Of a DNA stretch of 64,000 bases, positions 20,330-31,327 are shown piece after piece. The stretch covers positions 107,581,066-107,645,065 of the forward strand of contig NC_081185.1 of assembly GCF_029867415.1 (NCBI RefSeq), given 5' to 3'. Source of the DNA: Vicia villosa. Lineage: Eukaryota > Streptophyta > Magnoliopsida > Fabales > Fabaceae. Made by a program: the position numbers and the translations under genes. The number at the start of each line of letters is the position of its first letter. The stretch's first letter is position 1. Below the pieces are notes generated by a model. The model searched no databases. It was not told where the DNA came from and was given only the letters and a program-made list of their open reading frames with translations.

Positions 20330-22327
20330 CTAAGAGCGCCTTTGGATGTCTTCTTTAAACTTGTCCACCATGCTCCTACAAAGCTCCATAAACTCTTTGA
20401 CGACTTCAGGAAGGATGATGGGAGAAGATTCTGCTCTTTCCAAACTTTTTGGAATATCCAGGATTAGATCATTACACAAGAAGACTAGCTTAGCATGATC
20501 CTCACGACATTTTTCATATTCTTCGAGCATCTTGGGAACCATGCTCACATGTTCATTCGCCGCAAAAATAATTGAATAAAGTCTTTTCCAATAATCTTTT
20601 TCTTCCAAGGCTGCCTCAAATTCCTCTTTTTGTCTTGTGAATACTTCCCTAAGTGACACCATAGCTTGAAATGCCCTTTCATACTCACCAGTGCGCTGTA
20701 AAAGTTCTTCCTCCGTGGTTAACCTTCTTGCATGCTCCTGTTGTCCAGCATTGAGGGCTTCTTGAAGATCATATTTGAGGCCTCTTATTTCATCCTCTTG
20801 ATCTTTAGTCCTATCAGTTAATTCAAAGATTACAGCCTCCAGATTCTTCTCAGATTCTGTTTTGTCATGGGAAGCCTTTTCGTAACGCCTTCTCCACCTT
20901 GCAATTTCCCTACCCGCTTGTTCCAACCTCTCATTATGTGCTTCCAAATTAAAATTAGCACTTAGAACTCCTTCGGTTGCACGTTTCCTCTTACCCCTTT
21001 GCCTATCATTCTCTTCCTTCATTGCTTGAAGCTCTTGATTTTTCTCTTTGAGGTCAAAGCGTAGTTGACTCTTTTCGTTGGTAAGTTGATGCAAATCAAG
21101 TTCTAGTTTCTCTTTTTCCTTTTGGGATGCCTCTAGGGCAGCCTTGATCCCTTCTATCTCTTCGATGGATAGAGGAACAGGATCGGGAGAATCAGGCTTG
21201 TATGCGGGATCCACAACAAAAGGTAGCAAAATTTTTCCAACTCTTTCTTGAACCCAGGTGGTGTAAGGTGCTTTTGCAATTGCATTCTTTGGCCCAAAAT
21301 ATTTTCTTTGAACCTGACTCCAAGCTTGAATTACTCTTTTCAATGTTCTAGGTGCACCTTTCCCATTATCATGCAAGATCAATTCTTCTATTTGTTGTTC
21401 GGAAGGTTCACCATCCATAGAATGTCCTAATTGACGCAATGCTAACACGGGGTTATAATTAATACAACCAAGAGTCCCCATTAATGGCACATTGTCAAAA
21501 TCTCCACATTTGTAAATGATCCTATCAGATTTTAATTTCTTTGCATACCATAAGATAGAATCTGCTTTAAGAGCCCTTAGCTTTTGAGACCACTCGTTCC
21601 TAGCAAGCTCTTTGATAAAGCAACTAGATTTGTAGAGATGAGAAGTCAACCAAGAATATAGCCAGTGGACACAACAAAATAGCATTCCTTTCTTCTTTTC
21701 GTACTTCATATGAATAGCATAGTAAATATTAGCGAGGATAGTTGGCGTAGGATCTTTTCCATAAACCTTAAAGGAAGTGAAAGCATGAATGGCAGCGGGA
21801 TCAACATAATCAACATTTTTTGGCAATAAAACAACTCCAAAAATCAAAAGAGCTAGTAAATGTCCACAAATGTCCCATTGTTTCTTTTGAGCATACATTA
21901 AAGCTTGATTTTCTAAGTAAGATCTTTTGATCCCATGCACATCCCCATCAGTTTTATAATTAGTCTTCAATTCCGTAGCAGATAACCCCAAAGCTTTTGC
22001 CAAATCTGAAAAGTCAACTTCTTTACCCGCACCAGTATAGAATTCTTTTTTAATTTTTGAGAACCCCAAAGTAGCATCTATCTCTTCCAAAGTTGGAGCC
22101 AACTGAAAGTCTTGAAAAGTGAAGCACCTAAGCGGAGGGTCATAAAATTGAACCAAAGCAGTAATTGCTTCTTCTTGTACTCTCACCCTTAGCAAGTCCA
22201 AAATATTCCCATAGCGGATTACAAACCTATCCAAAGCACTTGATGGTAATTTTTCCTTGATTATTTTCAGCTTCTTGATATCCGGAGTGGAAACGGAAAG
22301 GTGAACAATGGTCTTCTTGGTACTCAT
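20330..22327 (-). CDS. Ogre ORF1 protein
   Basis: 665 codons, complete. The N-terminal half (about 1-370) has the motif LRCFTFQDFQLAPTLEEID and resembles the plant DUF7745/mobile-type domain of Ogre ORF1 proteins. Residues about 390-610 form a long charged coiled coil with a basic GKRKRA patch that could be a nuclear signal. ORF1 lies between the 5' LTR and gag, a hallmark of Ogre. Its molecular role is unknown. The start ATG at 22,327 is followed by MSTKKTIVHLSV, a plausible N-terminus. Confidence 0.82.
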   Translation of the reverse strand: MSTKKTIVHLSVSTPDIKKLKIIKEKLPSSALDRFVIRYGNILDLLRVRVQEEAITALVQFYDPPLRCFTFQDFQLAPTLEEIDATLGFSKIKKEFYTGAGKEVDFSDLAKALGLSATELKTNYKTDGDVHGIKRSYLENQALMYAQKKQWDICGHLLALLIFGVVLLPKNVDYVDPAAIHAFTSFKVYGKDPTPTILANIYYAIHMKYEKKKGMLFCCVHWLYSWLTSHLYKSSCFIKELARNEWSQKLRALKADSILWYAKKLKSDRIIYKCGDFDNVPLMGTLGCINYNPVLALRQLGHSMDGEPSEQQIEELILHDNGKGAPRTLKRVIQAWSQVQRKYFGPKNAIAKAPYTTWVQERVGKILLPFVVDPAYKPDSPDPVPLSIEEIEGIKAALEASQKEKEKLELDLHQLTNEKSQLRFDLKEKNQELQAMKEENDRQRGKRKRATEGVLSANFNLEAHNERLEQAGREIARWRRRYEKASHDKTESEKNLEAVIFELTDRTKDQEDEIRGLKYDLQEALNAGQQEHARRLTTEEELLQRTGEYERAFQAMVSLREVFTRQKEEFEAALEEKDYWKRLYSIIFAANEHVSMVPKMLEEYEKCREDHAKLVFLCNDLILDIPKSLERAESSPIILPEVVKEFMELCRSMVDKFKEDIQRRS

Positions 22328-23108
22328 CCTTCCTACATATTCACCAAATAGAATATATTTTTTACATTTATATCATATTTTTTTTTATTTACTATTTTTT
22401 TTTTGGATAAAACATGATGAGAATGCAAATGAGAGATGATGCATGCAAACACACAACAACGAAAAGAAAATCATAGCAACAACAAAAAAAATATATAAAA
22501 CAAATCAAACATATATAACACAATATTTCAAGAAACCCAAGTTCATAGGTTCGACGTAGGGGGCTCTAGGGAGCCAACCTTTTATGGGGGGTTCTAGAAG
22601 GTCTCATGGGGTCATTCGTAGCCTCCGAGACTCTTTGTCTCTTTGGATTTTAAAACGACTCATTTTATCCATGAGGTTCGAATTTTTGGGGTAGGTTCTC
22701 GGAGAGATCAGCCAAGTATCCAGTCCAGCCCTCAACAAAGTCAAGCCTCGTTTTGGACCTTTCCGAACACTCAACCCACTCCGAGTGGAGTTATCAGTGA
22801 GATTCGTAGGAGATTCGTACTCCCCTATTGATCTCAAAATTAACTCCCACACTTAGGGTTTAACATAATATAAAACAACAATGCATATATTAATTAAACA
22901 TTTCAAGGCAGAACAAATAAACAAAAAACAAAAAAAAATAAATAATAAAAACATTAATATTTATTAAAAGATGAACCTCTCCCCAAACCCTAAAAATGGC
23001 AAGTTTGCCAAACCCTAAAATGCGCCACAAACCCTAAACCATAAACCACGAGCCATAAACCTAAACCCACTCAAGCCTTAGGAGCATAATAATTCACTAA
23101 AAGTGTTC
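22328..23108 (-). other. Ogre noncoding leader
   Basis: It lies between the PBS and ORF1. Near the PBS it holds several AAACCCTAA (telo-box-like) words between 22,980 and 23,070. No coding frame is seen. Confidence 0.6.
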
Positions 23109-23126
23109 TCCCCAGCAGAGTCGCCA
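23109..23126 (-). promoter_or_regulatory. Ogre primer binding site, tRNA-Arg type
   Basis: Minus strand TGGCGACTCTGCTGGGGA, two bases after the LTR end. It fits the tRNA-Arg PBS described for Ogre elements. Confidence 0.8.
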
Positions 23127-23599
23127 GCTGTAGCAACCTGCCTAAAAATTTCAGCTTTCGAGTCGCCACCTATTCTGAAGGGCGAATAGGAAACCCTACA
23201 CAGATAAGAGATTGAGGGTAAGTTATTATAATCAGGCTGAGGGAAGGTATGAGGCACCCTCAGCCCTTTCCTAAAGGCTAACAATCAAAGATTAGGGTTG
23301 CATGGCAGGAAATTAGGGAGAAATGTGGCAAACAGAATTTTAAGACATGATTGAGATTTTGAAGAGGGGGACTCGCCTTGTTGCCAAGTGCCTACGTACC
23401 TCCTTAGGGAGGATCAGAGTCTACGTAGTTCGGGAAGAGTTGTACGCCATTTAGAGTTGGAATTTGATTTGATATGGTTTTTTAGAGGCTTTTTGGTTAG
23501 CCTATCGCAGTTTGTTTTGTCTTTGTAATTTTGAATGGATTTGAGAATTATTTGAAGGCGTGGGCGTACAACCCTGATTTGGCACTATTAACCGCGATA

Positions 23600-23945
23600 A
23601 TCAATTGATTCAATTACCATAGTTAAAAGATTTGAAATTTGCATCACCACCAATTTTAATCGATTGGTTCGATTATTACTAACGATGAATTAAGGTATAT
23701 TTTAATAATTTTGTGGAGTTTTATATGCATTGTTACCCCTCGTAATCGATTGATTCGATTAAAAAGAATAACAAATTAAATCGAAGGAAAGACGGTTAAT
23801 CATCACAACTAATAAAATAGTTGCAACCATTTAACCAAATAATAGAAATCATATTTTATTTAATTAAATAACATTTTAATTAAAAATATTGTTAACCATA
23901 GCGATTAATCGATTTAATCGGCACGGATAACAAATTATAAGAATT
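23600..23945. repeat. Recurring AATCGATTGATTCGATTA-like words
   Basis: Four imperfect copies are found near 23,600, 23,660, 23,745 and 23,905. Each is nearly self-complementary. They may be protein-binding sites in the LTR or simple low-complexity drift. Confidence 0.5.
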
Positions 23946-25004
23946 TCAATATAATTATCATGTGTTTATTTTAAAAAATTATTATAACATAATTAATATT
24001 ATTAAAATAATATTTTAATTAAAATAAAACAAAATAATTAAATTTTATTAAGTTTAATAGGGTTTTGGTTCAGTGTGGTTACCATGAGGGCGCATATTAT
24101 AGGTGTTAGCAGCATGGACATTAGATCTGGGTTAGTGGGGAATTAATGGTGAGATCTGAAGGGTGCATGGTGAACCATGGGGGAAAGGGCGCACAGGATC
24201 ATTAGTTGAAAATTTCAGAAAAATAATATGTGGGAGCAAGGGTTCGAACCCCCACCCCCACGCTCATACGGATACTTCGTTACCATCCCAATCACACAGC
24301 GCGCGTGTTTATAATTCACGCTTATCCGATTATGTAAGAAAACGCGAAAACAAAAGTATCTGAGCGCGCGAAATTCAAATAAGCGAACCAGGGTACGACA
24401 ACACATCATCTTCCCCAATATTACCTGAGAAAACCCTGCAAACTTGGCTACGGATTTGCTACGATTTCATTCGTAGCAAACTTACCTGCAAAATAGCGAT
24501 TAGCATATACGCACATATAAATATTTCGCACCATCCCCAATCGATTCGTCTTGGTCGCACGAACCCAGTCACACCATTAATTAGACCTAATTTTAGCTCT
24601 AGGAGAAAGCCCTAATTCGTGAACCCTAAAAGCTCGCTCGGTCAACAATGGCAGCTTACTATATAATGCCCAGAAATCCAATTCAACACACAAAAACATT
24701 CACAAACATCATATCATTCATAAAACACAAACCAATTAGCACATGGATGCGTAAATTATGACAATCGGACCAGAGTTGGGAGCGGCTTACCTTGGCTTAT
24801 GGGAGGCTATTCTGGGGGTGTTGGGGCCGAGCAAAGATCCAGACACGTTCGGAAACCTTTGAGGAACCTTTTGCAATCTTCAGAAACTCTTGAGAGTCTC
24901 TAATTCCTCAAATCCGAATCTTGGTTTTGAGTGACTTTTTTTGTGTTCTTGCAAGTCTGCCTCCTCTCAATTTTTCGTCCCCTAGTGTGTTGGCTTGTGT
25001 TCAG

Positions 25005-25013
25005 TACTTATAG
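25005..25013 (-). promoter_or_regulatory. Putative TATA box of the Ogre LTR
   Basis: CTATAAGTA on the minus strand in a GC-balanced context. It would place transcription start at about 24,975 and leave a long R-U5 (about 1.8 kb). Prediction only. Confidence 0.4.
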
Positions 25014-27088
25014 GAGGATAGAATTAGGTTAACAAACAATGCCCAAAGTCTTTAAATCAAATCTTGCCATATTTGAATATTTGATTTCTTTCTTGAATGG
25101 CAAGCTTCTTATTTTGGCCAATATTGTATCAAATCTTTCCAATCCATGTATGCACGAAATTATATTACATTTGATCATTAATATTGATTAAAAAATAATC
25201 AAAACATATTTTCTACCAAATATTTGATTTTTCATTTAATTAAATCATTAAAAATTAATTTTAAATGAAATAAAATTATGTAAAATCAAATAAAATGATA
25301 CAATTCATGGCATATGTTTTGGATAGCTTGTGGACCGAGTTTGGGTCATAAAATGTAGGCCCATATGTAAGAATTTCACTTTTGAAACCCTCCTTTTTCA
25401 CATTTGGTCCCTCAAAATCTCCCAACTTTGATTGATCATATCTCACTCAATATTTAAGCTATGAGGGATTTCTAAGACTTTTTGGAAACCTCAAGAGGTC
25501 CTCTACAAGCCACTTTGGAATATATTTTTCATTTGGAACTTTTATCTTGATCATATCCTCTTTGGGAAAAAACTACTTTTGAAGGATGCCTGAAAATGAC
25601 CTGTAATCTTTTGCTTTGTATCTCTTAAATGAAGCATTTTTAGCCTTGGCTTGTGAGACACAAAGTTGTAGAGAATTCAATTTCCTTCAAAATAGGCTTT
25701 GAGTGGGGAATTTCTGATGTTCCATGTGAAAGTTATGCCCAGTCAAAGTTGGGTTGACTTTCTCCTAAGAAACCCTAATTTGAACCTTTTCATCTTTGTT
25801 CATCTCTGAGTTTCTATTAATGGAATCATGATCAATTCTTGATCAAATGATGGTTATGCACCCCATACTTGATATTTGCCCAATGGTTAAAGTTTGGATC
25901 ATGCCTTGATTATGATTGACCTTTCAATTTGGATCAGTTGACTGTGGATTATCTGGATTATGTGAATGAGCCATGCCTTGAGATTTGAACCTTGTTTTTG
26001 TTGTGAGAAAAGTGTGGGAGGTAAATTTTGGGGTATGACAATTACTATATTTTATATTTTAATGTCAGAATTTGATTAATATTATGTAATATATTGGTTA
26101 ATGAAGTAGTAAACTTAGTTAATAAGTTATTAGTAAAATATGTGGTTGATAATATATATTTTTTTGGTTAATGCAGTGATAAAATTGGTTAATGATAAAT
26201 TTATATTTGTGTTATAAAAATAGTTTTAAAATTAAAAATATTTTTATATAAATATTATTATTTTATTTAAAAAAACACTATTCATTGTATAAATACGGTG
26301 ACCAGTATTAAGTGTAAGTATTGGTGTACAATATAGATGTAGGAATAGCATTGCTCTTAAATTAATGACAATATCCTCTTAATTTATATATTTTTGTTAA
26401 TCAATAGTTAACTAAAACCACATGCTTTTAAAAAGTTTTAAAACTCTTTTTTAATAGTAAACCATTATATTGTTCCATGATTTTACATTTCTTTTTAACT
26501 AAAACCACATAAAAGTTAACTTCCACATGTTAACTTTTAAAACAAAGATGCATATTTATTTAATAATTAGATATAATTTACTTTTGTTTGGAATTTTTTT
26601 ATTTGTATGCTGTCAATAATCAGACATAAGAAATATATTAATTAATTTAATCATATTTAATCACTAACTAATAAATATATTTGATCACTATAAAAGTATT
26701 TTAAATTTTTTCACATTATTAATCTTCCTTTTATATGAATTTTACTAAAGACACAAATCATATAGAAGCAATTGAAATGTCTAATAATAACTATAGAATT
26801 ATTCCTTAGCAATCAATCTGATTAATATAATTATTTTACGATTTAAAACAATTTAAAGGTGGAAAGAAGTGTTTATATAATCTAGTTATAATAAATTACA
26901 TTAACATGAGTATCATTTACATACATGTGTGAAAATCAATGTGATATTGTGGGATTAATAATATATTAATAATAATTAATGATATGAAAAATTGACATTA
27001 ATCAACCTAATAAAAATAAAAATGATATTAAATTAATAGTCTCAAATTATTAATTATAGAAATAATAATATTTATAAAACTAATATAC

Positions 27089-27163
<75 letters not shown>
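27089..27163. repeat. (AAT)n microsatellite
   Basis: About 25 uninterrupted AAT units. Confidence 0.95.
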
Positions 27164-27164
<1 letters not shown>

Positions 27165-27455
27165 TCTCTAAAATTATTCTTAACATGTGGAAGATAAATT
27201 TACATAATTGAAAAGAAAATATTTAAAGATATGATAGAAAAATATAATTAATTATTTATTGGAATTGAAAAACGATTTATATTTAAATACAAATTTTTTC
27301 AAAGCAACTTATGATAAAAAACTAAGGAAATATAATTTTTTTTTCAATAAATAAACAATTAATAATTTTAATTATAAATTGTATAATATTTTATTTATTA
27401 ATAATCTAACTAAAATAACTACACTACAAAATGGCTATGTAAGAAAATTCTCTTA

Positions 27456-27600
27456 GGATCCGTTTGGGGAGAAGGATAAGAGATAGGATAGGATATATGT
27501 ATAATATCCTATCTTTATCCAATGTTTGATGACACAATAGGATATGATAAGTTAACTCTGAAACTTATCATATCCTACCTCACTAGTTCAAATTGTTATC
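27456..27600. repeat. Foldback/MITE-like repeat
   Basis: It starts near GGATCCGTTTGGGG and contains mirror-complementary blocks (AGGATATATGTATAATATCCT; GATATGATAAGTT against AACTTATCATATC). The form suggests a small non-autonomous DNA element. Ends and TSD are not resolved. Confidence 0.4.
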
Positions 27601-27719
27601 CTGAATATGAGCTGAGTTAGAATCCGACAATATATGATAAAAAATTAATTTACTAATTTACTACTATAAAATATTATTTAAAATAACAAATTAAATATGA
27701 TAAAATATAAATATAAATG

Positions 27720-28052
27720 GTTAAATACTTTTTTAGTCCCTAAAAATATGTGACCTTGCAATTTTAGTCTCCCTAAAAATTTCTTTCAATAAATGGTCCT
27801 CGCAAACTTTTCCGTCTTCAATATTGGTCTATCCCATTAGTTTCCACTAACAGAGGCTGACATGACATGCCACGTGGAAGATACCTTGACAAAAATATGA
27901 AAACGTTTGAAATTGTGGGGGTTTTAAACCTCCTCTAAACTAATCCAGGAAAAAAACAAAAAAATAATTTGGTTCTAAACTTTTCTCAAACACCTTGTAA
28001 GCGAGTTTGACAACACATAAATTCTAAACTTTTCTTAAAGAAACTATGCAAC
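27720..28052 (+). repeat. Left terminal inverted repeat of the Pack-MULE
   Basis: Starts GTTAAATACTTTTTTAGTCC and ends AAGAAACTATGCAA. Pairs with 33,646-33,963. Confidence 0.8.
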
Positions 28053-28182
28053 ATTGACTTTAAGCAGCAACTCTGTAAAAATCAAATAAATCTAAGTAAT
28101 AATCAGGAATAACCCAATCTCGATGGCACAAACTACCTAGCAAACATACATCTAGCTTACGGAATAAAAAAAATACTCATTT

Positions 28183-28400
28183 TGTTAGATATTGTAATAT
28201 TACCATTTATCGGGCTTTTACTATCGCCAGCTAATTGGGCCTTACCACATTAGGATTAGGCCTGATGCCTTTATATAGCCCATGCATAATATTGTAAAGA
28301 CTAAGTTTACTTTTACGTTTTTCACACATTGTATTCAGATGATGAAGTTTGCTGCCAAGATGCAAACTCATCTTCTTCATTCAAACATTGAATTGTAATA
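28183..28400 (+). repeat. Copia 5' LTR
   Basis: 218 bp, one substitution from the 3' LTR. It contains the TATA-type word TTTATATAGC at about 28,271. Confidence 0.93.
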
Positions 28401-28412
28401 TGGCATCAGTGA
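28401..28412 (+). promoter_or_regulatory. Copia primer binding site
   Basis: TGGCATCAGTGA directly after the LTR, a variant of the initiator-tRNA-Met PBS used by Copia elements. Confidence 0.7.
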
Positions 28413-28502
28413 ATACTACTCTTTCTTCTTCCGCATATCTTCATATCCTACATCCTTTCCTTCTTCCGTGCAGATTGCTTTTCTTTTCCTCCATAATCCT
28501 TC

Positions 28503-31136
28503 ATGGCTTCATCTTCTGATGATGAAGAAAGCCCCAAATCCACACCAAACCCTAAAACCAAAACTCAAGATCCCAGTCTCAATCCACGCAACCCCTATTA
28601 TCTCCATCCCGGTGAAAATCCCGGCGCAACCATCATCGCCCTAATCCTCGATGATAACAATGACCATAACTGGAGCAAGTCCATTCGTCGCGCCTTGACC
28701 TCCAAGAACAAACTCGCATTCATCAATGGCTGCCTTCCAAAACCATCACACAATGATCTAAATCTTGAGCTCTGGGAACGTGCCAACAGCATGGTCATTT
28801 CTTGGATCAACAGAACATTATCTCCTCACATCGCTCAAAGCACCATTTGCTTTGATTCCGCCTTTGATCTCTGGGAAGATTTACGCGAAAGATTCACGAA
28901 AGGTAATCACTTTCGCTTTTCTGATTTGTTGCGAGATTTACAATCCATTCAACAAGGAGACCGTACCTTATCTACATACTTTACGGACCTGAAAATTCTC
29001 TGGGACGAGCTTGAAGATCTTCGACCTACTCCTTCATGTTCTTGCAATGTTCCCTGTACTTGTGACCTAGCCAAAGCTGTGCGACAATACAAGCACATGG
29101 AATACGTTTCTTGCTTCCTCAAGGGATTGAATGATAACTATCATAACATCCGTACCCAAATACTACTCCTTGATCCTCTCCCAAACATCAGCAAAGTCTA
29201 TTCCTTGATTTCCCAACAACAAGTTCCATCCACAACCCCTTCTGCAACACCAGGTATTCTTTACGCAAATTCTGCTACCAAGCCAAAGGGAAAACCGGCT
29301 TCTAAACCGTCCATGTTATGCACCAATTGCAGCAAGACCAACCACACCATCGAGAACTGCTATTTCAAACATGGGTTCCCACCTGGATATCGTTCAAAGA
29401 ATACCAAGAACACTACTGATTCCAAGGCTGCTCCGGCTACTGCTTCAGAGAAAGATCTTTCCATCACAAAGGTGGAATACCAACACCTCATACATCTCCT
29501 GCAACAAACAAGGAAAGACAATCCACAAGCCAAGCCTAGCACATCGGATACAGCCATCATTTCAGGTATAGTATCTCCAGGTAATCCCTTTCATAACTTA
29601 TCTTCATGGATTTTGGATTCGAGTGCTTCACATCATGTGTGTCCTTTTATTCAGAATTTTTCAACCCTAGAACATATAATCCCTGTGAACATTCATTTTC
29701 CAAATGGTCTTACTCTATGTGCTCAATACTCTGGCTCAATTATTTTTGATGATCACTTCATATTACATGATGTTTTCTATATGCCATCATTTCACTTTAG
29801 CTTAATATCTATATCCAAGTTATGTAGCACATCACCTTACATAATCACCTTCTCACACAAATCCTGCTTCATTCAGGATGTGTCTACCAAGGCAATGATT
29901 GGGGAGGTGACACAGCAGCATAACCTATACATCATGGACAGACTGCCTATTACTTCTATTATTTGTAATTCCATTAACAATACTGATTACACACAACATG
30001 TTTCTTCTCTATGGCATAATAGATTGGGCCATCCTTCAATAGATGTTTTAAAAGCTATGTCTAAATTTTTTCCTGATATTACTCATGCTAAACACTCTAC
30101 TTGTAACACTTGTCATTTGGCAAAACAACCTAGGCTACCTTTTCCTACAAGCAATTCTGTTTCAACCTTATGTTTCCAACTTGTACACATGGATATTTGG
30201 GGCCCTATTTCCACTCCCTCTATGGATGGATATCAATATTTTCTGACTATTGTTGATGATTTTTCTCGTTATACTTGGACTGTCCTTATGCATCACAAAT
30301 CTGACACTAGAACACACATAAAGAATTTTATTGCATATTGTCAAAATCAGTTTAATTGCAATATTAAAACATTAAGAACTGATAATGGTACTGAGTTTTT
30401 GATGTCTTCATATTATGCTTCATTAGGCATCACACATCAAAGGAGTTGTGTGGAAACACCACAGCAAAACTCCATAGTTGAGAGAAAGCATAGACACCTC
30501 CTAAATGTAACCAGATCCCTTTTATTCCATGCCAAACTCTCAAAGTGTTTCTGGTCTTATGCTTTATGCCATGCCACTTATCTCATCAATAGACTCAGCA
30601 CCCCTTTACTGCAGCATCAAACTCCCTACCAAATGCTATTCAAAACTCAACCTTCCTATACTGAACTTAGGACATTTGGATGCCTAACATTTACCTCCAC
30701 TCTGTCCAGAAACAGAGACAAACTTGACCCTAGGGCCATTAGGAGCCTCTTCCTTGGTATACCTACAGGAACTAAAGGCTTTCTTTTATTCATTTTGCAT
30801 ACTAGGTCCACTTTTATTTTTAGGAACTGCATCTTTTTTGAGAACACTTTCCCTTATACAGATACTCCTCCAACAAACATGGATCCCAATTTATCCTTAG
30901 ATAACCCAAATTCTACTATTCCTTTCCTATTTGAACACATAACTGAACCCCCCATAAACCCCTTAGAACAGCATACTAATGATAATATAACACAGGCCAT
31001 ATCCCTACTCAAACAACACAACCTGATCCTCCCACAACAACTGAACCTATCCCTGAATCTACCTCTGATAATGATTCAGACCTTCAAGATAATACTACAC
31101 TTGCCACAACTCCCATTAGAACATCCACTAGAATAA
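28503..31136 (+). CDS. Copia gag-protease-integrase (frameshifted end)
   Basis: 877 codons. Gag occupies the first ~260 residues, followed by a zinc knuckle C-x2-C-x4-H-x4-C at about 273-286. The protease motif reads LDSSASHH at about 371-378, where the family normally has D-S-G, so the active-site glycine is replaced by serine. The integrase has the zinc finger (HNRLGHPS near 505, CNTCHLAK) and the catalytic D-D-E: MDIWGP near 561, RTDNGTEF near 625, and E in SIVERKH near 658. The last ~45 codons are out of frame: a shift near 30,985-31,010 moves the native frame to the one read by the downstream ORF. The polyprotein is therefore interrupted. Confidence 0.88.
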   Translation: MASSSDDEESPKSTPNPKTKTQDPSLNPRNPYYLHPGENPGATIIALILDDNNDHNWSKSIRRALTSKNKLAFINGCLPKPSHNDLNLELWERANSMVISWINRTLSPHIAQSTICFDSAFDLWEDLRERFTKGNHFRFSDLLRDLQSIQQGDRTLSTYFTDLKILWDELEDLRPTPSCSCNVPCTCDLAKAVRQYKHMEYVSCFLKGLNDNYHNIRTQILLLDPLPNISKVYSLISQQQVPSTTPSATPGILYANSATKPKGKPASKPSMLCTNCSKTNHTIENCYFKHGFPPGYRSKNTKNTTDSKAAPATASEKDLSITKVEYQHLIHLLQQTRKDNPQAKPSTSDTAIISGIVSPGNPFHNLSSWILDSSASHHVCPFIQNFSTLEHIIPVNIHFPNGLTLCAQYSGSIIFDDHFILHDVFYMPSFHFSLISISKLCSTSPYIITFSHKSCFIQDVSTKAMIGEVTQQHNLYIMDRLPITSIICNSINNTDYTQHVSSLWHNRLGHPSIDVLKAMSKFFPDITHAKHSTCNTCHLAKQPRLPFPTSNSVSTLCFQLVHMDIWGPISTPSMDGYQYFLTIVDDFSRYTWTVLMHHKSDTRTHIKNFIAYCQNQFNCNIKTLRTDNGTEFLMSSYYASLGITHQRSCVETPQQNSIVERKHRHLLNVTRSLLFHAKLSKCFWSYALCHATYLINRLSTPLLQHQTPYQMLFKTQPSYTELRTFGCLTFTSTLSRNRDKLDPRAIRSLFLGIPTGTKGFLLFILHTRSTFIFRNCIFFENTFPYTDTPPTNMDPNLSLDNPNSTIPFLFEHITEPPINPLEQHTNDNITQAISLLKQHNLILPQQLNLSLNLPLIMIQTFKIILHLPQLPLEHPLE

Positions 31137-31327
31137 GATCTGCCCCTGCCCATTTAAAGGACTTTGATTGCAATGTTATATACTCCTCTACTCTCTATGA
31201 CATATCTAACTATATTTCATATAATCAATTATCTCATGCATTTTTTTCATATATCTCTGCCATAACTGTTAATACTACACCTATTAACTATAAACAAGCA
31301 TCCTTACATCCTGAATGGATTAAGGCT

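Larger units (their letters stand above)
13971..26040 (-). mobile_element. Ogre-like Ty3/gypsy retrotransposon, 3'-truncated
   Basis: Read on the minus strand: 2.9 kb 5' LTR, tRNA-Arg PBS, noncoding leader, ORF1, gag-protease, intron, RT, RNase H, archaeal-type RNase H and integrase zinc finger. The ORF1 upstream of gag, the tRNA-Arg PBS, the pro/RT intron and the dual RNase H identify the Tat/Ogre lineage. The integrase core, polypurine tract and 3' LTR are missing, lost at the junction with LTR B. All frames still present are open, so the element was probably intact until fairly recently. Confidence 0.9.
23129..26040 (-). repeat. Ogre 5' LTR, complete (2912 bp)
   Basis: On the minus strand it begins TGTCATACCCCAAAATTTAC, a typical Ogre LTR start, and ends GGTTGCTACA just before the PBS. 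The flank beyond 26,040 is ATTAC, which should be the TSD; its partner is lost. Between 23,590 and 23,945 four near-palindromic AATCGATT/TTCGATTA words occur. Confidence 0.85.
26041..27719. other. AT-rich intergenic DNA
   Basis: Very AT-rich with no coding frames. It holds an AAT microsatellite and a small foldback repeat (listed separately) and unclassified repeat fragments. Confidence 0.6.

Noticed and set aside
20330..22327. ORF1 as a host coiled-coil gene
   Set aside because: Its position between an Ogre 5' LTR/PBS and gag, on the same strand, and its domain fit Ogre ORF1.
24233..24262. tRNA gene suggested by GGTTCGAACC
   Set aside because: No A box, acceptor stem or anticodon arm can be folded around it.
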